DNA of 33,637 bases from Limisphaerales bacterium. Its GTDB lineage: Bacteria; Verrucomicrobiota; Verrucomicrobiia; Limisphaerales; UBA11358. The DNA is taken from positions 1 through 33,637 of the forward strand of contig PLYV01000155.1 of NCBI GenBank assembly GCA_003151855.1. The letters run 5' to 3'. Each line of letters opens with the position of its first letter. Positions within the stretch are counted from its first letter, which is position 1. Below the pieces are notes generated by a model. It was not told the DNA's origin. It ran no database searches and worked only from the letters and a program-made list of their open reading frames with translations. Positions 10,292-21,600 of the stretch are shown here, piece after piece. A program made the translations under genes and the position numbers.

Positions 10292-12076
10292 ATGAATTCC
10301 TTTTTCAAACTATTCTTAATAACTCAAAAGATCGCCTGTGTTCTGGCGGTTTCTGCCGCCGCCCGCACATTGCCCGTCTTGCCGCCGATGCCGGCGATTT
10401 CCAAGCCGCTGCCGCCAGACAGCGTGTCGATGGGCGCGCTGATGAATTCGCCCGAAGTGAAACTGGATTTGCCGATTGCGCCGGGACCGTTTGCGTCGAC
10501 GTGGGCGTCCATCGAGAAAAATTATCCCGGCACGCCGGACTGGCTGCGGCAGGCGAAGTTCGGCATCTGGGTGCATTTCGGCCCGCAGGCATCCGGCGAG
10601 AGCGGCGACTGGTATGCGCGCAAAATGTATGTGCCCGGCACCACGGCCTACAATAATCATCTCAAGAAATACGGCCCGCCGTCCGAGTCCGGCTACAAGG
10701 AAGTCCTGCGCGATTGGAATCCAGACAAACTCGATCCCGCCAAGTTGACGGAGATTTACAAGGACGCCGGCGCGAGGTTCTTGATGATCCAAGGCGTGCA
10801 TCACGACAACTTTGATTTGTGGAATTCGCATTACCAGCCGTGGAATGTCGTCAATCTCGGCCCGAAGCGCGATTTGCTTGGCGAATGGGCCAAGGCGTGT
10901 CGCGCGGACGGCATGCGTTTCGGCGTGACGTTTCATCATGAATACACCTGGTGGTGGTGGCAGACAGCTTTCGGCGCTGACAAGGACGGCAGCCTGACGC
11001 TCGCTGACGGCAAGGGCAAATGGTGGGAAGGTCTCGACCCACGCCGGCTTTACGGCATTGACCTGCGCGAATACAAAGGTGTGACCGAAGCGGCGTATTC
11101 GCCGTGGAGTCCGCCGCCGGCGGGGATTTTCTCGCAACACCTCGATTACGCCAAATGGTATGCCACGCAATGGGCGTTGCGCATGATGGACGTCGTTGAC
11201 CAATATAGTCCCGATTTCATCTACACCGACGGCACGGACCAGCAGCCGTTCAGCGGCAGCGGCACGGGCACCGGCATCAAGGCCGACGCCATGCAGACCG
11301 TCATTGCGGATTTTTATAATACGACGCTGGCCCGGCGTGGCAAGGTGGACACGTTCAGCATCGTGAAGTTCCGCAAAAAAACCAACGGCACGGTGACGAC
11401 CGAGGAGTTCGGTCTGCCGGATCACATCCGCACTGACCAGGCGTGGATCGGCGAGACGCCGGTGGGCGACTGGTTTTACGCGCCAGGCTTCACCTGCGAC
11501 TCCGGCATGATGATCCGTTACATCACCGAAGCCGCGTCGCGCGATGGCAACGCCGCCATCTGCATCTCGCTGCTGCCGGACGGTTCGCTGGATGACGGTT
11601 GCAGGAAAATGCTCAAGGAAGTCGGCGTCTGGATGCGTTGCAACGGCGAGGGCATCTACGGCAGCCACGCGTGGAAAATTCCCGGCGAAGGCGAAATCGT
11701 GAACGGCAAGCTCAAGCAGTTGCCTGGCGGCGCGCTGCGCCAGCACCACGCCGATTTCAAATTCAGTCCGCAGGATTTCCGTTTCACTGTTGGCACGAAC
11801 GGGTGTCTTTATGCCTATTGCCTGACGGTTCCCGCGCCGGGCACGCAACTGAAAATCACCTCGTTCGGCACCGATGCCAAATTGCTGGCCGGACCGGTTC
11901 AATCGGTTTCGCTTTTGGGCGGAACTGACAAGCTGGTTTGGAAACAGGAGCCAGACGGCTTGGTGATTGATTGTCCGAAGCAGATGCCGTTTCGGACCGC
12001 CGTGGGCTTCAAGGTTGAACTGAATCAACCTATTATCAGCGCGTCGGCCAGAAATGATTTTCCGCTCAAGAATTGA
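10292..12076 (+). CDS. Alpha-L-fucosidase-like glycoside hydrolase, family GH29
   Basis: Predicted secreted alpha-L-fucosidase of 594 residues, releasing terminal L-fucose from glycans. An N-terminal hydrophobic stretch (FFKLFLITQKIACVLAVSAAA) looks like a signal peptide. The catalytic barrel begins near residue 83 (WLRQAKFGIWVHFGPQ) and includes GVHHDNFDLWNS and FHHEYTWWWW. The FIYTDG strand places the likely nucleophile at Asp313, equivalent to the WSDG/WNDM Asp of characterised GH29 enzymes. A C-terminal beta-sandwich (about 496-580) follows, with no extra binding modules. The usual Lys of the KHHD motif is replaced (GVHHD), so substrate preference may differ from classical fucosidases. 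It has the same N-terminal leader and domain order as the next gene, so the pair is a tandem duplication. The downstream start is 4 bases after this stop. Confidence 0.88.
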   Translation: MNSFFKLFLITQKIACVLAVSAAARTLPVLPPMPAISKPLPPDSVSMGALMNSPEVKLDLPIAPGPFASTWASIEKNYPGTPDWLRQAKFGIWVHFGPQASGESGDWYARKMYVPGTTAYNNHLKKYGPPSESGYKEVLRDWNPDKLDPAKLTEIYKDAGARFLMIQGVHHDNFDLWNSHYQPWNVVNLGPKRDLLGEWAKACRADGMRFGVTFHHEYTWWWWQTAFGADKDGSLTLADGKGKWWEGLDPRRLYGIDLREYKGVTEAAYSPWSPPPAGIFSQHLDYAKWYATQWALRMMDVVDQYSPDFIYTDGTDQQPFSGSGTGTGIKADAMQTVIADFYNTTLARRGKVDTFSIVKFRKKTNGTVTTEEFGLPDHIRTDQAWIGETPVGDWFYAPGFTCDSGMMIRYITEAASRDGNAAICISLLPDGSLDDGCRKMLKEVGVWMRCNGEGIYGSHAWKIPGEGEIVNGKLKQLPGGALRQHHADFKFSPQDFRFTVGTNGCLYAYCLTVPAPGTQLKITSFGTDAKLLAGPVQSVSLLGGTDKLVWKQEPDGLVIDCPKQMPFRTAVGFKVELNQPIISASARNDFPLKN

Positions 12077-12080
12077 TTTA

Positions 12081-15000
12081 ATGAAACTGAACCGTCGAAC
12101 TTTCGCGCTCCCCGCTGCCATCCTGTTTTCCGCTGGTGTCATCTCTGCGGACGCCTACACGTTGCCGGCTTTGCCGGCGATGCCGGCCGTCAGCGCGCCG
12201 CTGACGCCCAATTCCGTGCCGATGGGCGACCCGGCGGTCTTCCCGGAGGTGAACATGGATTTTGCGATCGAGACCAACGGGCCGTTCGCGCCGACATGGA
12301 CTTCCATCGCGGCGAATGTTCCCGGCAACGGCACACCGGCATGGTTGCGCCAGGCGAAGTTTGGCATCTGGTTTCACTATGGGCCGGAAGCCAATCTCGC
12401 TAGCGGCGACTGGCCCGCCCGGAAGATGTATCAGCCGGGAACAACCGCTTACAACAACCACCTCGCGAACTTTGGCCACCCGACGACGAACGGTTACAAG
12501 GAGGTGGTGAAAGCGTGGAATCCCACCAACTACAGTCCCGCCGGCATGGCGCAGCTTTTCTACAACGCCGGTGCGCGCTTCGTGCTGGTGCAGGGCGTGC
12601 ATCACGATAATTTCGACAACTGGAACTCGCGTTACAATCCGTGGAACATGGTCAACTTCGGGGCGAAGCGCGACACGATGGCGGAATGGACCAACGCCAT
12701 TCGCAACCTGGGCATGCACATGGGCGTGGCGTTTCATCATGAATATAATTGGTGGTGGGACCAGCCAGCCTTTAGCAGCGACAGCACGGGCGCGTTCGCC
12801 GGCATTCCTTACGACGCCGTCACCGCGACAAACGGCACGGGCCTGTGGTGGCAAAACTATGACCCGCGCCGCCTCTACGACATCAATCTGCGCGAATACC
12901 AAGGCATTGATTCACTTCAGTATAACCTGACGCAAGGCATCTTCACGAATCACCTCGGCTTCGCGCACTGGTATGTGACGCAATGGGCGCTACGGATTTT
13001 GGACGTGGTGGAAAATTACGATCCGGATTTCATCTATACCGACGGCAATTCGACGCAGCCGTTCAGCGGCTACCTGAGCGGCAGCGGTTACAAGTGCGAT
13101 GGGATGCAGCGCGTCATTGCGCATTTCTACAATCGCACCTTGGAGCGACATGGGAAACTGGACACGCTGGCCGTTGTCAAATTTCATGATGTAAACCACA
13201 ACAACGGCGGCCTAAGCGGCGATCACATCGGCACGACTTACGAAGGCAACTTCTCCTCGACCATCAAGAGCGACCAGCCGTGGTTTGCGGAAATGGCGAT
13301 TGGAGATTGGTTTTGGTATCCCGGTATTTCCTATGACAACGGCGGCTCGATTGTCTATCGCCTGCTCGAAGCGATTTCGCGCGACGGCGCGATGATGGTG
13401 AACATTCCCAACCGCCCCGATGGCGCGCTGGACAGCGGCGCAACCAATATGTTGCAAGGCGTGGGCCAATGGATGGCCATTCACAGCGAAGGTGTTTACG
13501 GCAGCCGCGCCTGGGGCAAGCCGACTGAGGGCAATTTCCGTTTCACCGTTGGCACCAACGGATGTCTTTATGCGTTTTATGAAGGCATTCCTTCGGGCGG
13601 AACCAAGATGACCATCGCTTCGCTCGCCACGAGTTCAAATCTGCTCGTCGCGCCGATCACTTCCGTTTCATTGCTCGGCAGCGCCAGCGCGTTGACTTGG
13701 TCGCAGACTTCAACCGGGCTAGTCGTGACGTTGCCGGCGACAATGCCCAGCTTGCCGTCGGGCACGGCGATTGGTTTGAAGATCGGCCCGTCCACGGCCG
13801 TCGGCAGCGCCACGCCGGCGAATGTCATCGCTTTGCCGAAAACCAATCAAATCAACTTGTCATGGTATTGCCCGTCGGCCACGGCGACATTCAACGTGAA
13901 ACGCTCGCTGACGCACGGCGGATCATACACGGCCATTGCGACGAACCTCACGGCAATGGCTTTTAACGACACCAATGTTTCGCCCGGCGCGCTTTATTTT
14001 TATGTCGTCACCGCCGTGGACGCTGCCGGCGAATCTGTGAAATCTTCCGAAGCCTCCGCGTCGCTGGTCGCCGCGCCTTCGACCAACTGGTTGACGGAAG
14101 ATGTCGGCGCGGTCGGGGCGACGGGTTCTTTTGGTTTGACCAACAGTATTTTCACTATTCAAGGTTCCGGCGCGGACATCTGGAATTCAGCCGATGGATT
14201 CCGCTATGTCTTTCAGGCGTTGACCGGCGATTGCTCCCTCACGGCGCGCGTGCTGAACCTGCAAAACACCGCTGGCTGGGCCAAGGCTGGCGTGATGATC
14301 CGTGAAACGCTCGATGCCTCGTCACAATATGTCATCAACTTCATGTCGCCGGCAAATGGCACGGCGCTCCAACAACGCAGTGGCACCGGCAGCTCGGCTG
14401 CCGGCGTGACCGGAAACACCGGCTTGGCCGCGCCGTATTGGCTGCGGCTGGTTCGCACCAACGACACGTTTACCGCGTTTATTTCGGCCGACGGCACCAA
14501 TTGGATTCAGTCCGGCACCACCACCGTGGCGATGAACGCCAATGTCTATATCGGCCTCGCCGTGTGCAGCCACGTTGACGGCACGCTCTGTCAGGCGCAG
14601 TTCGACAACGTGACATTTTCCAATTCGTCTTCCCCGGTGATTGCCTCGCCACTGCCGCCGTTGATCCATCGCTACAGTTTCGACGAAGCCAGCGGCGGCA
14701 CGGCCCACGATTCTGTCGGCGGGGCGGACGGCACCTTGAATGCCTCTGCGACCTTCGACGGCGGCGGCCGCGTGGTTTTGGATGGCACCAGTGGAACTTA
14801 CGTCACGTTGCCGGCCAACTTGCTCGCCGGCCTTTCCACGGTCACCATTGACGCCTGGTTTTCCCTGACCGTGCCGAACAACAATGTGCATCTGTTTTCC
14901 ATGGGCAACGGCAATGGCACCGGTTCCGGCGGCAGTTACCTGCGCTATAACCTCTTCGACAGCGGCCATGGCCACGGCGGCACGAATTTTTTTGAAAGCG

Positions 15001-15533
15001 TCATTTCGTCGAGCGGCAACCTCCTGCATGGCGGGGCGGTATTGCCGACGAACAACACGCCGGTGCATGTCACGCTGGTCTATGATCCGGTCGGCGGCAT
15101 GAAATCCATTTACCTCAACGGCGCGCTGTCCTCAACTTACAGCGGGCCGCTCGCCGCGTTGAGCAGTTATCCGCAAAATTTCTTTGCCTTGGGCCGCTCG
15201 CCCTGGAACAGCGACCCGAACTTGAAGGGAACGATTGATGAATTCCGCATTTACTCCGGCGTCCTGACGCCGCCAGACATCGCGGCCGCGCAAACGGTCG
15301 GACCGGATGTCCTGCTCACGACCAATGTTTCGCTGGCCGTTTCCCAAGGCAACGGATCGCTGACACTAAACTGGCCGGTGGCCGGTTCAGGTTTCACGCT
15401 GGTATCCAGTTCCACCTTGGGCACCAATGCCGTTTGGACTCCGGTCAACCTCACGCCCTCCGTCATCGGCGGAAACAACCAAGTGCCTGTCAGCATGACC
15501 AATACAACCCTGTTCTTCCGGTTGCAGAGATAA
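12081..15533 (+). CDS. Multidomain secreted GH29 alpha-L-fucosidase with FN3, DUF1349-like and LamG modules
   Basis: Predicted secreted fucosidase of 1150 residues. ATG 12081 is chosen, 4 bases after the previous stop; an in-frame ATG at 12054 would overlap that gene. The leader MKLNRRTFALPAAILFSAG has a twin-Arg followed by T-F, so Tat export is possible. Domains: GH29 barrel (about 87-483; VHHDNFDNWNS, FHHEYNWWW, likely nucleophile Asp321 in FIYTDG), beta-sandwich (486-572), fibronectin III (579-665), a DUF1349-like concanavalin fold (669-850; WAKAGVMIRETL), LamG/pentraxin-like lectin domain (860-1068; GTIDEFRIYSGVL), and a C-terminal domain ending in FFRLQR. The extra modules suggest carbohydrate binding or matrix attachment. 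It resembles the preceding gene closely through the catalytic part. The substrate is inferred only from family. Confidence 0.9.
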   Translation: MKLNRRTFALPAAILFSAGVISADAYTLPALPAMPAVSAPLTPNSVPMGDPAVFPEVNMDFAIETNGPFAPTWTSIAANVPGNGTPAWLRQAKFGIWFHYGPEANLASGDWPARKMYQPGTTAYNNHLANFGHPTTNGYKEVVKAWNPTNYSPAGMAQLFYNAGARFVLVQGVHHDNFDNWNSRYNPWNMVNFGAKRDTMAEWTNAIRNLGMHMGVAFHHEYNWWWDQPAFSSDSTGAFAGIPYDAVTATNGTGLWWQNYDPRRLYDINLREYQGIDSLQYNLTQGIFTNHLGFAHWYVTQWALRILDVVENYDPDFIYTDGNSTQPFSGYLSGSGYKCDGMQRVIAHFYNRTLERHGKLDTLAVVKFHDVNHNNGGLSGDHIGTTYEGNFSSTIKSDQPWFAEMAIGDWFWYPGISYDNGGSIVYRLLEAISRDGAMMVNIPNRPDGALDSGATNMLQGVGQWMAIHSEGVYGSRAWGKPTEGNFRFTVGTNGCLYAFYEGIPSGGTKMTIASLATSSNLLVAPITSVSLLGSASALTWSQTSTGLVVTLPATMPSLPSGTAIGLKIGPSTAVGSATPANVIALPKTNQINLSWYCPSATATFNVKRSLTHGGSYTAIATNLTAMAFNDTNVSPGALYFYVVTAVDAAGESVKSSEASASLVAAPSTNWLTEDVGAVGATGSFGLTNSIFTIQGSGADIWNSADGFRYVFQALTGDCSLTARVLNLQNTAGWAKAGVMIRETLDASSQYVINFMSPANGTALQQRSGTGSSAAGVTGNTGLAAPYWLRLVRTNDTFTAFISADGTNWIQSGTTTVAMNANVYIGLAVCSHVDGTLCQAQFDNVTFSNSSSPVIASPLPPLIHRYSFDEASGGTAHDSVGGADGTLNASATFDGGGRVVLDGTSGTYVTLPANLLAGLSTVTIDAWFSLTVPNNNVHLFSMGNGNGTGSGGSYLRYNLFDSGHGHGGTNFFESVISSSGNLLHGGAVLPTNNTPVHVTLVYDPVGGMKSIYLNGALSSTYSGPLAALSSYPQNFFALGRSPWNSDPNLKGTIDEFRIYSGVLTPPDIAAAQTVGPDVLLTTNVSLAVSQGNGSLTLNWPVAGSGFTLVSSSTLGTNAVWTPVNLTPSVIGGNNQVPVSMTNTTLFFRLQR

Positions 15534-15614
15534 ATTGCCGGTTTATGTTTCATGACAAGACCACACCGCACGTTAACAAAATCAATTTCGCAACCACGTC
15601 CATTTGAAAAACCA

Positions 15615-18600
15615 ATGAAAAAAATCACCATCAGCCTGCTTGCTGCGATTGTCCTGGCTTTTGCTCCGGCCGCCGTCGCCCAAAGCTTGCAGACCTATTT
15701 TAACTTTACGACCTATGGCACCCAGAGCGGCGGGGCCGCGCTGGCGGATTTGACGGGGCACACGACGGCCACCCTGAATACGGAAGCGCATACGACCTTG
15801 ACGGGCAGCGGCCTGACCATCAGCAGTGGCGGAAGTTCTTTGAGCACCGGCGTGACGATCGGCAGCGCGGCCATGAGCGGCTTCACCGGAGCCTTCTCGA
15901 TCCAACAGTGGGTCACGCTGGCGGCGGTGAATAATAATCAGGTTTTGTTTGGAGCCAATAACGGCGCCGTTAACTTATACGTCGGCGATGGTATCACCAT
16001 CAGCACCGTGATCGGTGCGATCCGGGGTGGAGTTATCAGCGCTTACGTTGGCGGCAGAACGCCAAGTTATGTTCAAGGTGGCTATGGGGTTGCCGATGGT
16101 TCCGGCGCCGCTTCCACGGCGACCCTCTATGACGTGGTGTTGACCTACGACGGCACCTCTTTCCGCGAATATGTTAACGGCACTTTGAAAGGCACATTAA
16201 ACATGCCCACCTTCGGCAGCCTGGCCCAGGCCTGCTCGACCGATTCCTACACGGGCAAGAGCGGTTTTGCCATCGGCGGCGGGCTGAATGACCCTTTCAC
16301 CGACACCACCCTGCCTGAAACCACGAGCGACTTCCTGCTTTACAACGGGGCGTTGAGCCTGGCCCAAATCACTTCGCTTCACAATCTCGGTGCGGGAGCC
16401 AGTTTGAGTGCCGTCACCAATGTTTTTGCACCGTCCGCCAAAGATGTTTGGAGCGGCGGTGGCGGTGACAACACTTGGACCAATGTGGCCAACTGGGTGT
16501 CGGGCAGCGCGCCCAATGGCGGCGACTATGTGACGTTCGCGGGGACGGCGCAAACCAATGTGAACCTGGTCGCCAGTATTTATTTGGGATCGCTGACCTT
16601 CAGCAACAATGCCGGCAGTTTCACCATCACCAACAGCAGTTGCACGCTGACGCTGGCGGGCGGCCTGACGAACAATTCGGCGAACCCGCAAACCGTGGCG
16701 GTGCCGGTCAGTCTGGGCACGAACCAAATCATCAATGCGGCGGCGGGAAATGTGGCGCTCACCGGCGGAGTTTCCGGCAGCACATTGACGATTGTGGGCA
16801 ACGGCCGGATGGTGACGCTTTCGGGAGCGAACACTTACGCGGGCAACGTGGCCATTCAGGGCAGCAGCCTTTTGGTGCTGGGGAACACCGCCGCCCAGAC
16901 CAACTCGGGCGCGGTCACCGGCACTGGCATATTGGTGAAGAGCGGGGCGGGCACTTTGGTGCTGGCGGGCACGAACAATTTTACGGGAACGACGACGGTG
17001 AGCAACGGCACGTTGCTGGTGACGCAGGTGTCCGGTCAATCGCTGGGCACGAACCTCACCGTGCTGGGCGGGGCGACGTTCGGGATCACGGCCTCGGCGG
17101 ATGCGAGTTATTTGTCGCCGGCAACAATGAAGGTTGGAAGCGGCAGCAGCGGGGCGACGTTGCAGTTTGGCATCGCGGGCACGAACAATGCGCCGCTGAA
17201 GCCGACCACCTTGACATTGAGCGGGACGACGACGATCAACATCACCCAATGTCCGTATGCCCTGACGAATTTTCCGCTGTTCACCGGTTACACCGCCGGC
17301 ACGCTGGCGCTGGGCGCGCAGCCGACGGGATGGACGGGGCAGTTGACGGTCAGCGGCGGGACGGTTTATTACACGGTGACCAGTTTGGATCCCAATTTGA
17401 AGCCGTTTGTGCATCCGGGGTGTTTGAGCACGCTGGCGGACTTGCAACGCATGAAGGCAAAGGTGCAGGCCGGGGCGCAGCCGTGGGCGGCGGCCTTTGA
17501 TGCCCTGGCCAACAACCCGAAATCATCCGCCAGCTATACGGCCTATCCACATCCGAATCCCTGTCGGGGCGGCGCCTGCACCAGCATGGGCTTTTCGCAA
17601 GACTACCTGACCATGTGCCGCGATGCGAACGCGGCCTACCAATGCGCCTTGCGTTATCGGATCACCGGGGATCCTGCGTTTGCCGACGCCGCCGTCCGTA
17701 ACATGGACGGGTATGTGGCCACCGTGGTGTCGCTGGAAGGCGATTCCAACATAACGCTGATGCAGGGTGCGCAAGGCTATCAATGGGCCTGCGCGGCGGA
17801 ATTGATGCGGGATTATCAACCTTGGGTTGACTCGGGCGGCTTTGGGCGGTTTCAGAATTTTCTGCTCACGAAGTTTTGTGATGGTCTGGTCCGGTTTCTG
17901 CAATACCACAACGGCACCTGCTGGTCGCATTACTGGTTGAACTGGGATTTGTTTACGATCGACGCCGTCGCGGCCATCGGCGTGGTCTGCGACCGGCGCG
18001 ACATCTACAATGAGGCGATCAACTATTACCAGAGCGGCGTGGGCAACGGCAATGCCCATAATGCCTTGTATTTCATGCATCCGGGCTATCTGGGGCAGTG
18101 TCAGGAGATCGGACGCGATCCGGGGCACTCCTCGGCGGATGCCGTTTTGCTGGGACAGTTTTGCGAGGTGGCTTGGAACCAGGGCGACGATATGTATGCC
18201 TACAACAACAACACCTTGCTGGCCATCAGCGAATACACGGACAATATGATGACAACGTGGTGGAATACCCCCTGGGTCAACTACGTCGGTTGCGACGTGG
18301 CGCAAGTGCAAGTGGCCTTTGGCACCCAGTATCGTCCCGGCGCGGATTTGATTTGGAATCATTATGTGAACCGGAAGGGATTGGCGGCCCCCTTCACCAT
18401 GCCGTGGGCCATTGGTGGGCGGCCGGAAGGCGGCGGTGGCAATTATGGCGAGACCAGCGGTGGCTATGACCAGATCGGTTTCACCACGCTCACCCACGCG
18501 CTGGATCCGATTACGAACTCGCCCGCGCCGAGCGGAGTGGTGGCGGAGGCGCGCAATGCGAACGAGGCGCTGGTGTGGTGGTGGGGCAGCGCCTATGCGA

Positions 18601-21600
18601 CGAGCTACAAGGTCAAGCGGTCCACTTCCATCAACGGGCCGTTCACCCAAGTCGGCACGGTTGCGGGCAATTGGACACTCCTGTTCACGGATTATTGCCT
18701 AACGCCGGGAACGACCTATTACTATGTGGTGTCGGCGGTGGTGAACGGCGTGGAGACGACCAACAGCCTGCCGGCGAGCGTGCTGGCGAATCAGCGGTTG
18801 ACCGGCTGGGTGATCGGCACGTCCGGCGCCTCCACCTACGGCCAGGGGATAGCTCAGCTTTTTGATAACGCGCCCATCACCTTTTTTGACGCCCCCACTG
18901 CGAGTGGCGGTTGGGGTGGGCTGGATTTGAGCGCCCCTTATGTCATCACCAAGGTGGGCTATTATCCGCGCGCCAGTTTTGCTTGGCGGATGACGGACGG
19001 CCAGTTTCAAGGGTGCAACGTGGCGGATTTCAGCAGCGGCGTGGTGACGCTTTACACGATTGGCAGCCAACCGGCGGATGGAACGACGACAGTGCAGACT
19101 GTCTCCAATCCCGGTGCGTTCCGTTATGTGCGTTACATCGGGCCGGACAACGGCTATTGCAACGCGGCGGAAATCCAGTTCCAAGGCTATCCGAGTCCGG
19201 CGCTGGCGCCATCGGTGCCGTGGGGCTTGGCGGCTGCCGAGGGCAGTGCGCAAGTGACGCTGACGTGGAGCGGAGCCGCTGGCGTCACCGGATTCAACTT
19301 GAAACGCGCCACCACCTCCGGCGGACCTTACACCCAGATCGCGACCAACCTGACATCCGCCTATTACGTGGATACGAACGTGTTGAATTACACGACGTAT
19401 TACTATGTGGTGACAGCCATCAATGCGACCGGTCAAAGCGGCAATTCATCTGAAGTGAGCGCGACGCCGTCGGACATGGCGTTTTACTACAAGTTCGACG
19501 AGAGCAGCGGCACGACGGCGGCGGATGCAAGCGGCAATGGCAACAGCGCCAGCCTGATGAGCGGGGCCACTTGGACGACCGGCATTTTCAGCAACGCGGT
19601 TCATTGCGACGGCACCACCAACGGCTATCTGACTCTGCCGTCGGGAGTGGTCAACGGAATCAGCGATTTCACGGCGTCGGTGTGGGTAAAGACGGATGTG
19701 AGTGCGATGTGGGCGCGGGTGTTTGATTTTGGTTCCGGAACGGGGACGTATATGTTCCTGGCCCCGGTCAACAGCGCGGGCAAGGTGCGCTACGAGATTA
19801 TCAACGGAGGCGTCGTGCAGGATCTTGACAGTCCATCGGCCATGTCCGTTGGCGTTTGGCATCACCTGGCGGTGGCGCAGTCGGGCACGACGGGCATTCT
19901 GTATGTGGACGGCGTGGCGGTCACGACCAACAGCAGCATGACGCTCAATCCGTCCAGCCTCGGAAACACAACGCTAAATTACATCGGCAAATCGCAATGG
20001 GCATCCGATCCCAATTTGACCGGCAGCGTGGATGATTTCCGTGTTTACACCCACGCCTTGAAATCATCGGAAGTTCTCGCCCTGGCGCTGACGCCTTCCA
20101 TTCCGGGCGGATTGACGGCCGTGCCGGTGCCGGGCAATACGCAAGTGGCATTGAGTTGGAACGCCGTGAGCGGAGCGACGAGTTACAACTTGAAACGCGC
20201 GCCGGTGAGCGGCGGAAGTTACACCACCGTGACTAACATTACCGGAACCAGCTTCACGAACACTGGGTTGGTGAACCTGACGACGTATTACTATGTGGTC
20301 GCAGCGGTGACAGCCAAGGGCGAAACGCCGAATTCGGCGGAAGTGAGCGCCACGCCTTACAACAGCGCGCCGCCGGTGCCGTTGAACCTGACGGCCACGC
20401 CGGGAAACGGACGCGCGATCCTGCGCTGGAACGCCGCCTTGACCGCCAGCGGATACAAACTCTGGCGTTCGACGACGAGCGGCAGCGGCTATGCACAGAT
20501 CGGCAGCCCCTCGGGCACCAGCTACCTTGATTTGGGGGTGACGAACGGGGCGGTTTATTACTACGTCGTATCGGCGACGAACAATCTGGGCGCAAGCGCC
20601 ACCTCGACGGAGGCGAACGCCACACCGCATTTGATCACGGTGGTTTGGAGCGCGGCGCTGAACAACATTTGGGATTCCACCTCGACCAACTGGCTGGATG
20701 GCGGGACGCCCACGCTTTATCAGGATGCGGACACGGTAACGTTTGACGACAGCGCCACCGGCTCGACAACGATCTCGATTCCGGCAGCGGTCACGCCCTT
20801 GCAGGTCAATGTCAACAACACTGCGGTCACTTATGCCATCAACGGCAGCGCGATTGGCGGAACGGGGAGCCTAGTCAAGTCTGGTTACGGAACCTTGGCC
20901 TTGAACAGCGCAAACAGCTATAGCGGCGGCACGACGAACAATGGCGGAACCATTAACCTGGGCAATGGCGGAGCCTTGGGCACGGGTCCGTTGGTGCTGA
21001 ACGGCGGCGTGCTGGGGAACCTGGTGCAAATGACCTTCGCCAACAACATCGTCATCGGCAGCGGCGCCAATGCGATTCAACTGGCCAGCGGGAACAACCT
21101 GACGTTGCCGGGAACAGTGTCGGGGAATGGCTCGCTGACGCTGGGCAACAGCGGCAACGGGTCCTCGCTGTATCTGTCTGGCACCAACGCGATGAGCGGC
21201 GGCATGGTGCTCGTGGCCAACAACGCCAACTATGTGCGCTTTGCCTCGCCGGCGGCCGGCAATGCCAACGTGGACTGGCTGTTCCTCAACGCGAACGCCT
21301 GGCAGACGTCGTTTGATTTTGGGAGCGGCACGATCAACTTCGGCTCGCTGTCGGGCGACGGAGGCATGCAGGACAACGTCATCGGTTCGATGAATGTGAC
21401 CCTGCAAGTGGGTGGCAACAACCACCCGGCGACCTTCTCCGGTGTCATCCATGACAATGGCACGGGCACGGGACCGATTGGGCTGACGAAGATCGGCACG
21501 GGCACGCAGTGGCTGACCGGGGCGTGCGATTATTCCGGCGCGACCATTGTGAGCAACGGCGAGTTGGTGGTTTCCACGGCGCTGGCCGGCATGAGCAGTT

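Noticed and set aside
10316-12142. 608-residue minus-strand open frame opposite the first fucosidase
   Set aside because: It is antisense to a gene with clear GH29 motifs and shows no domain; long antisense frames are expected in GC-rich coding DNA.
17523-18650. 375-residue minus-strand frame opposite the lyase domain
   Set aside because: The plus strand here has strong alginate-lyase-family motifs; the antisense frame has none.
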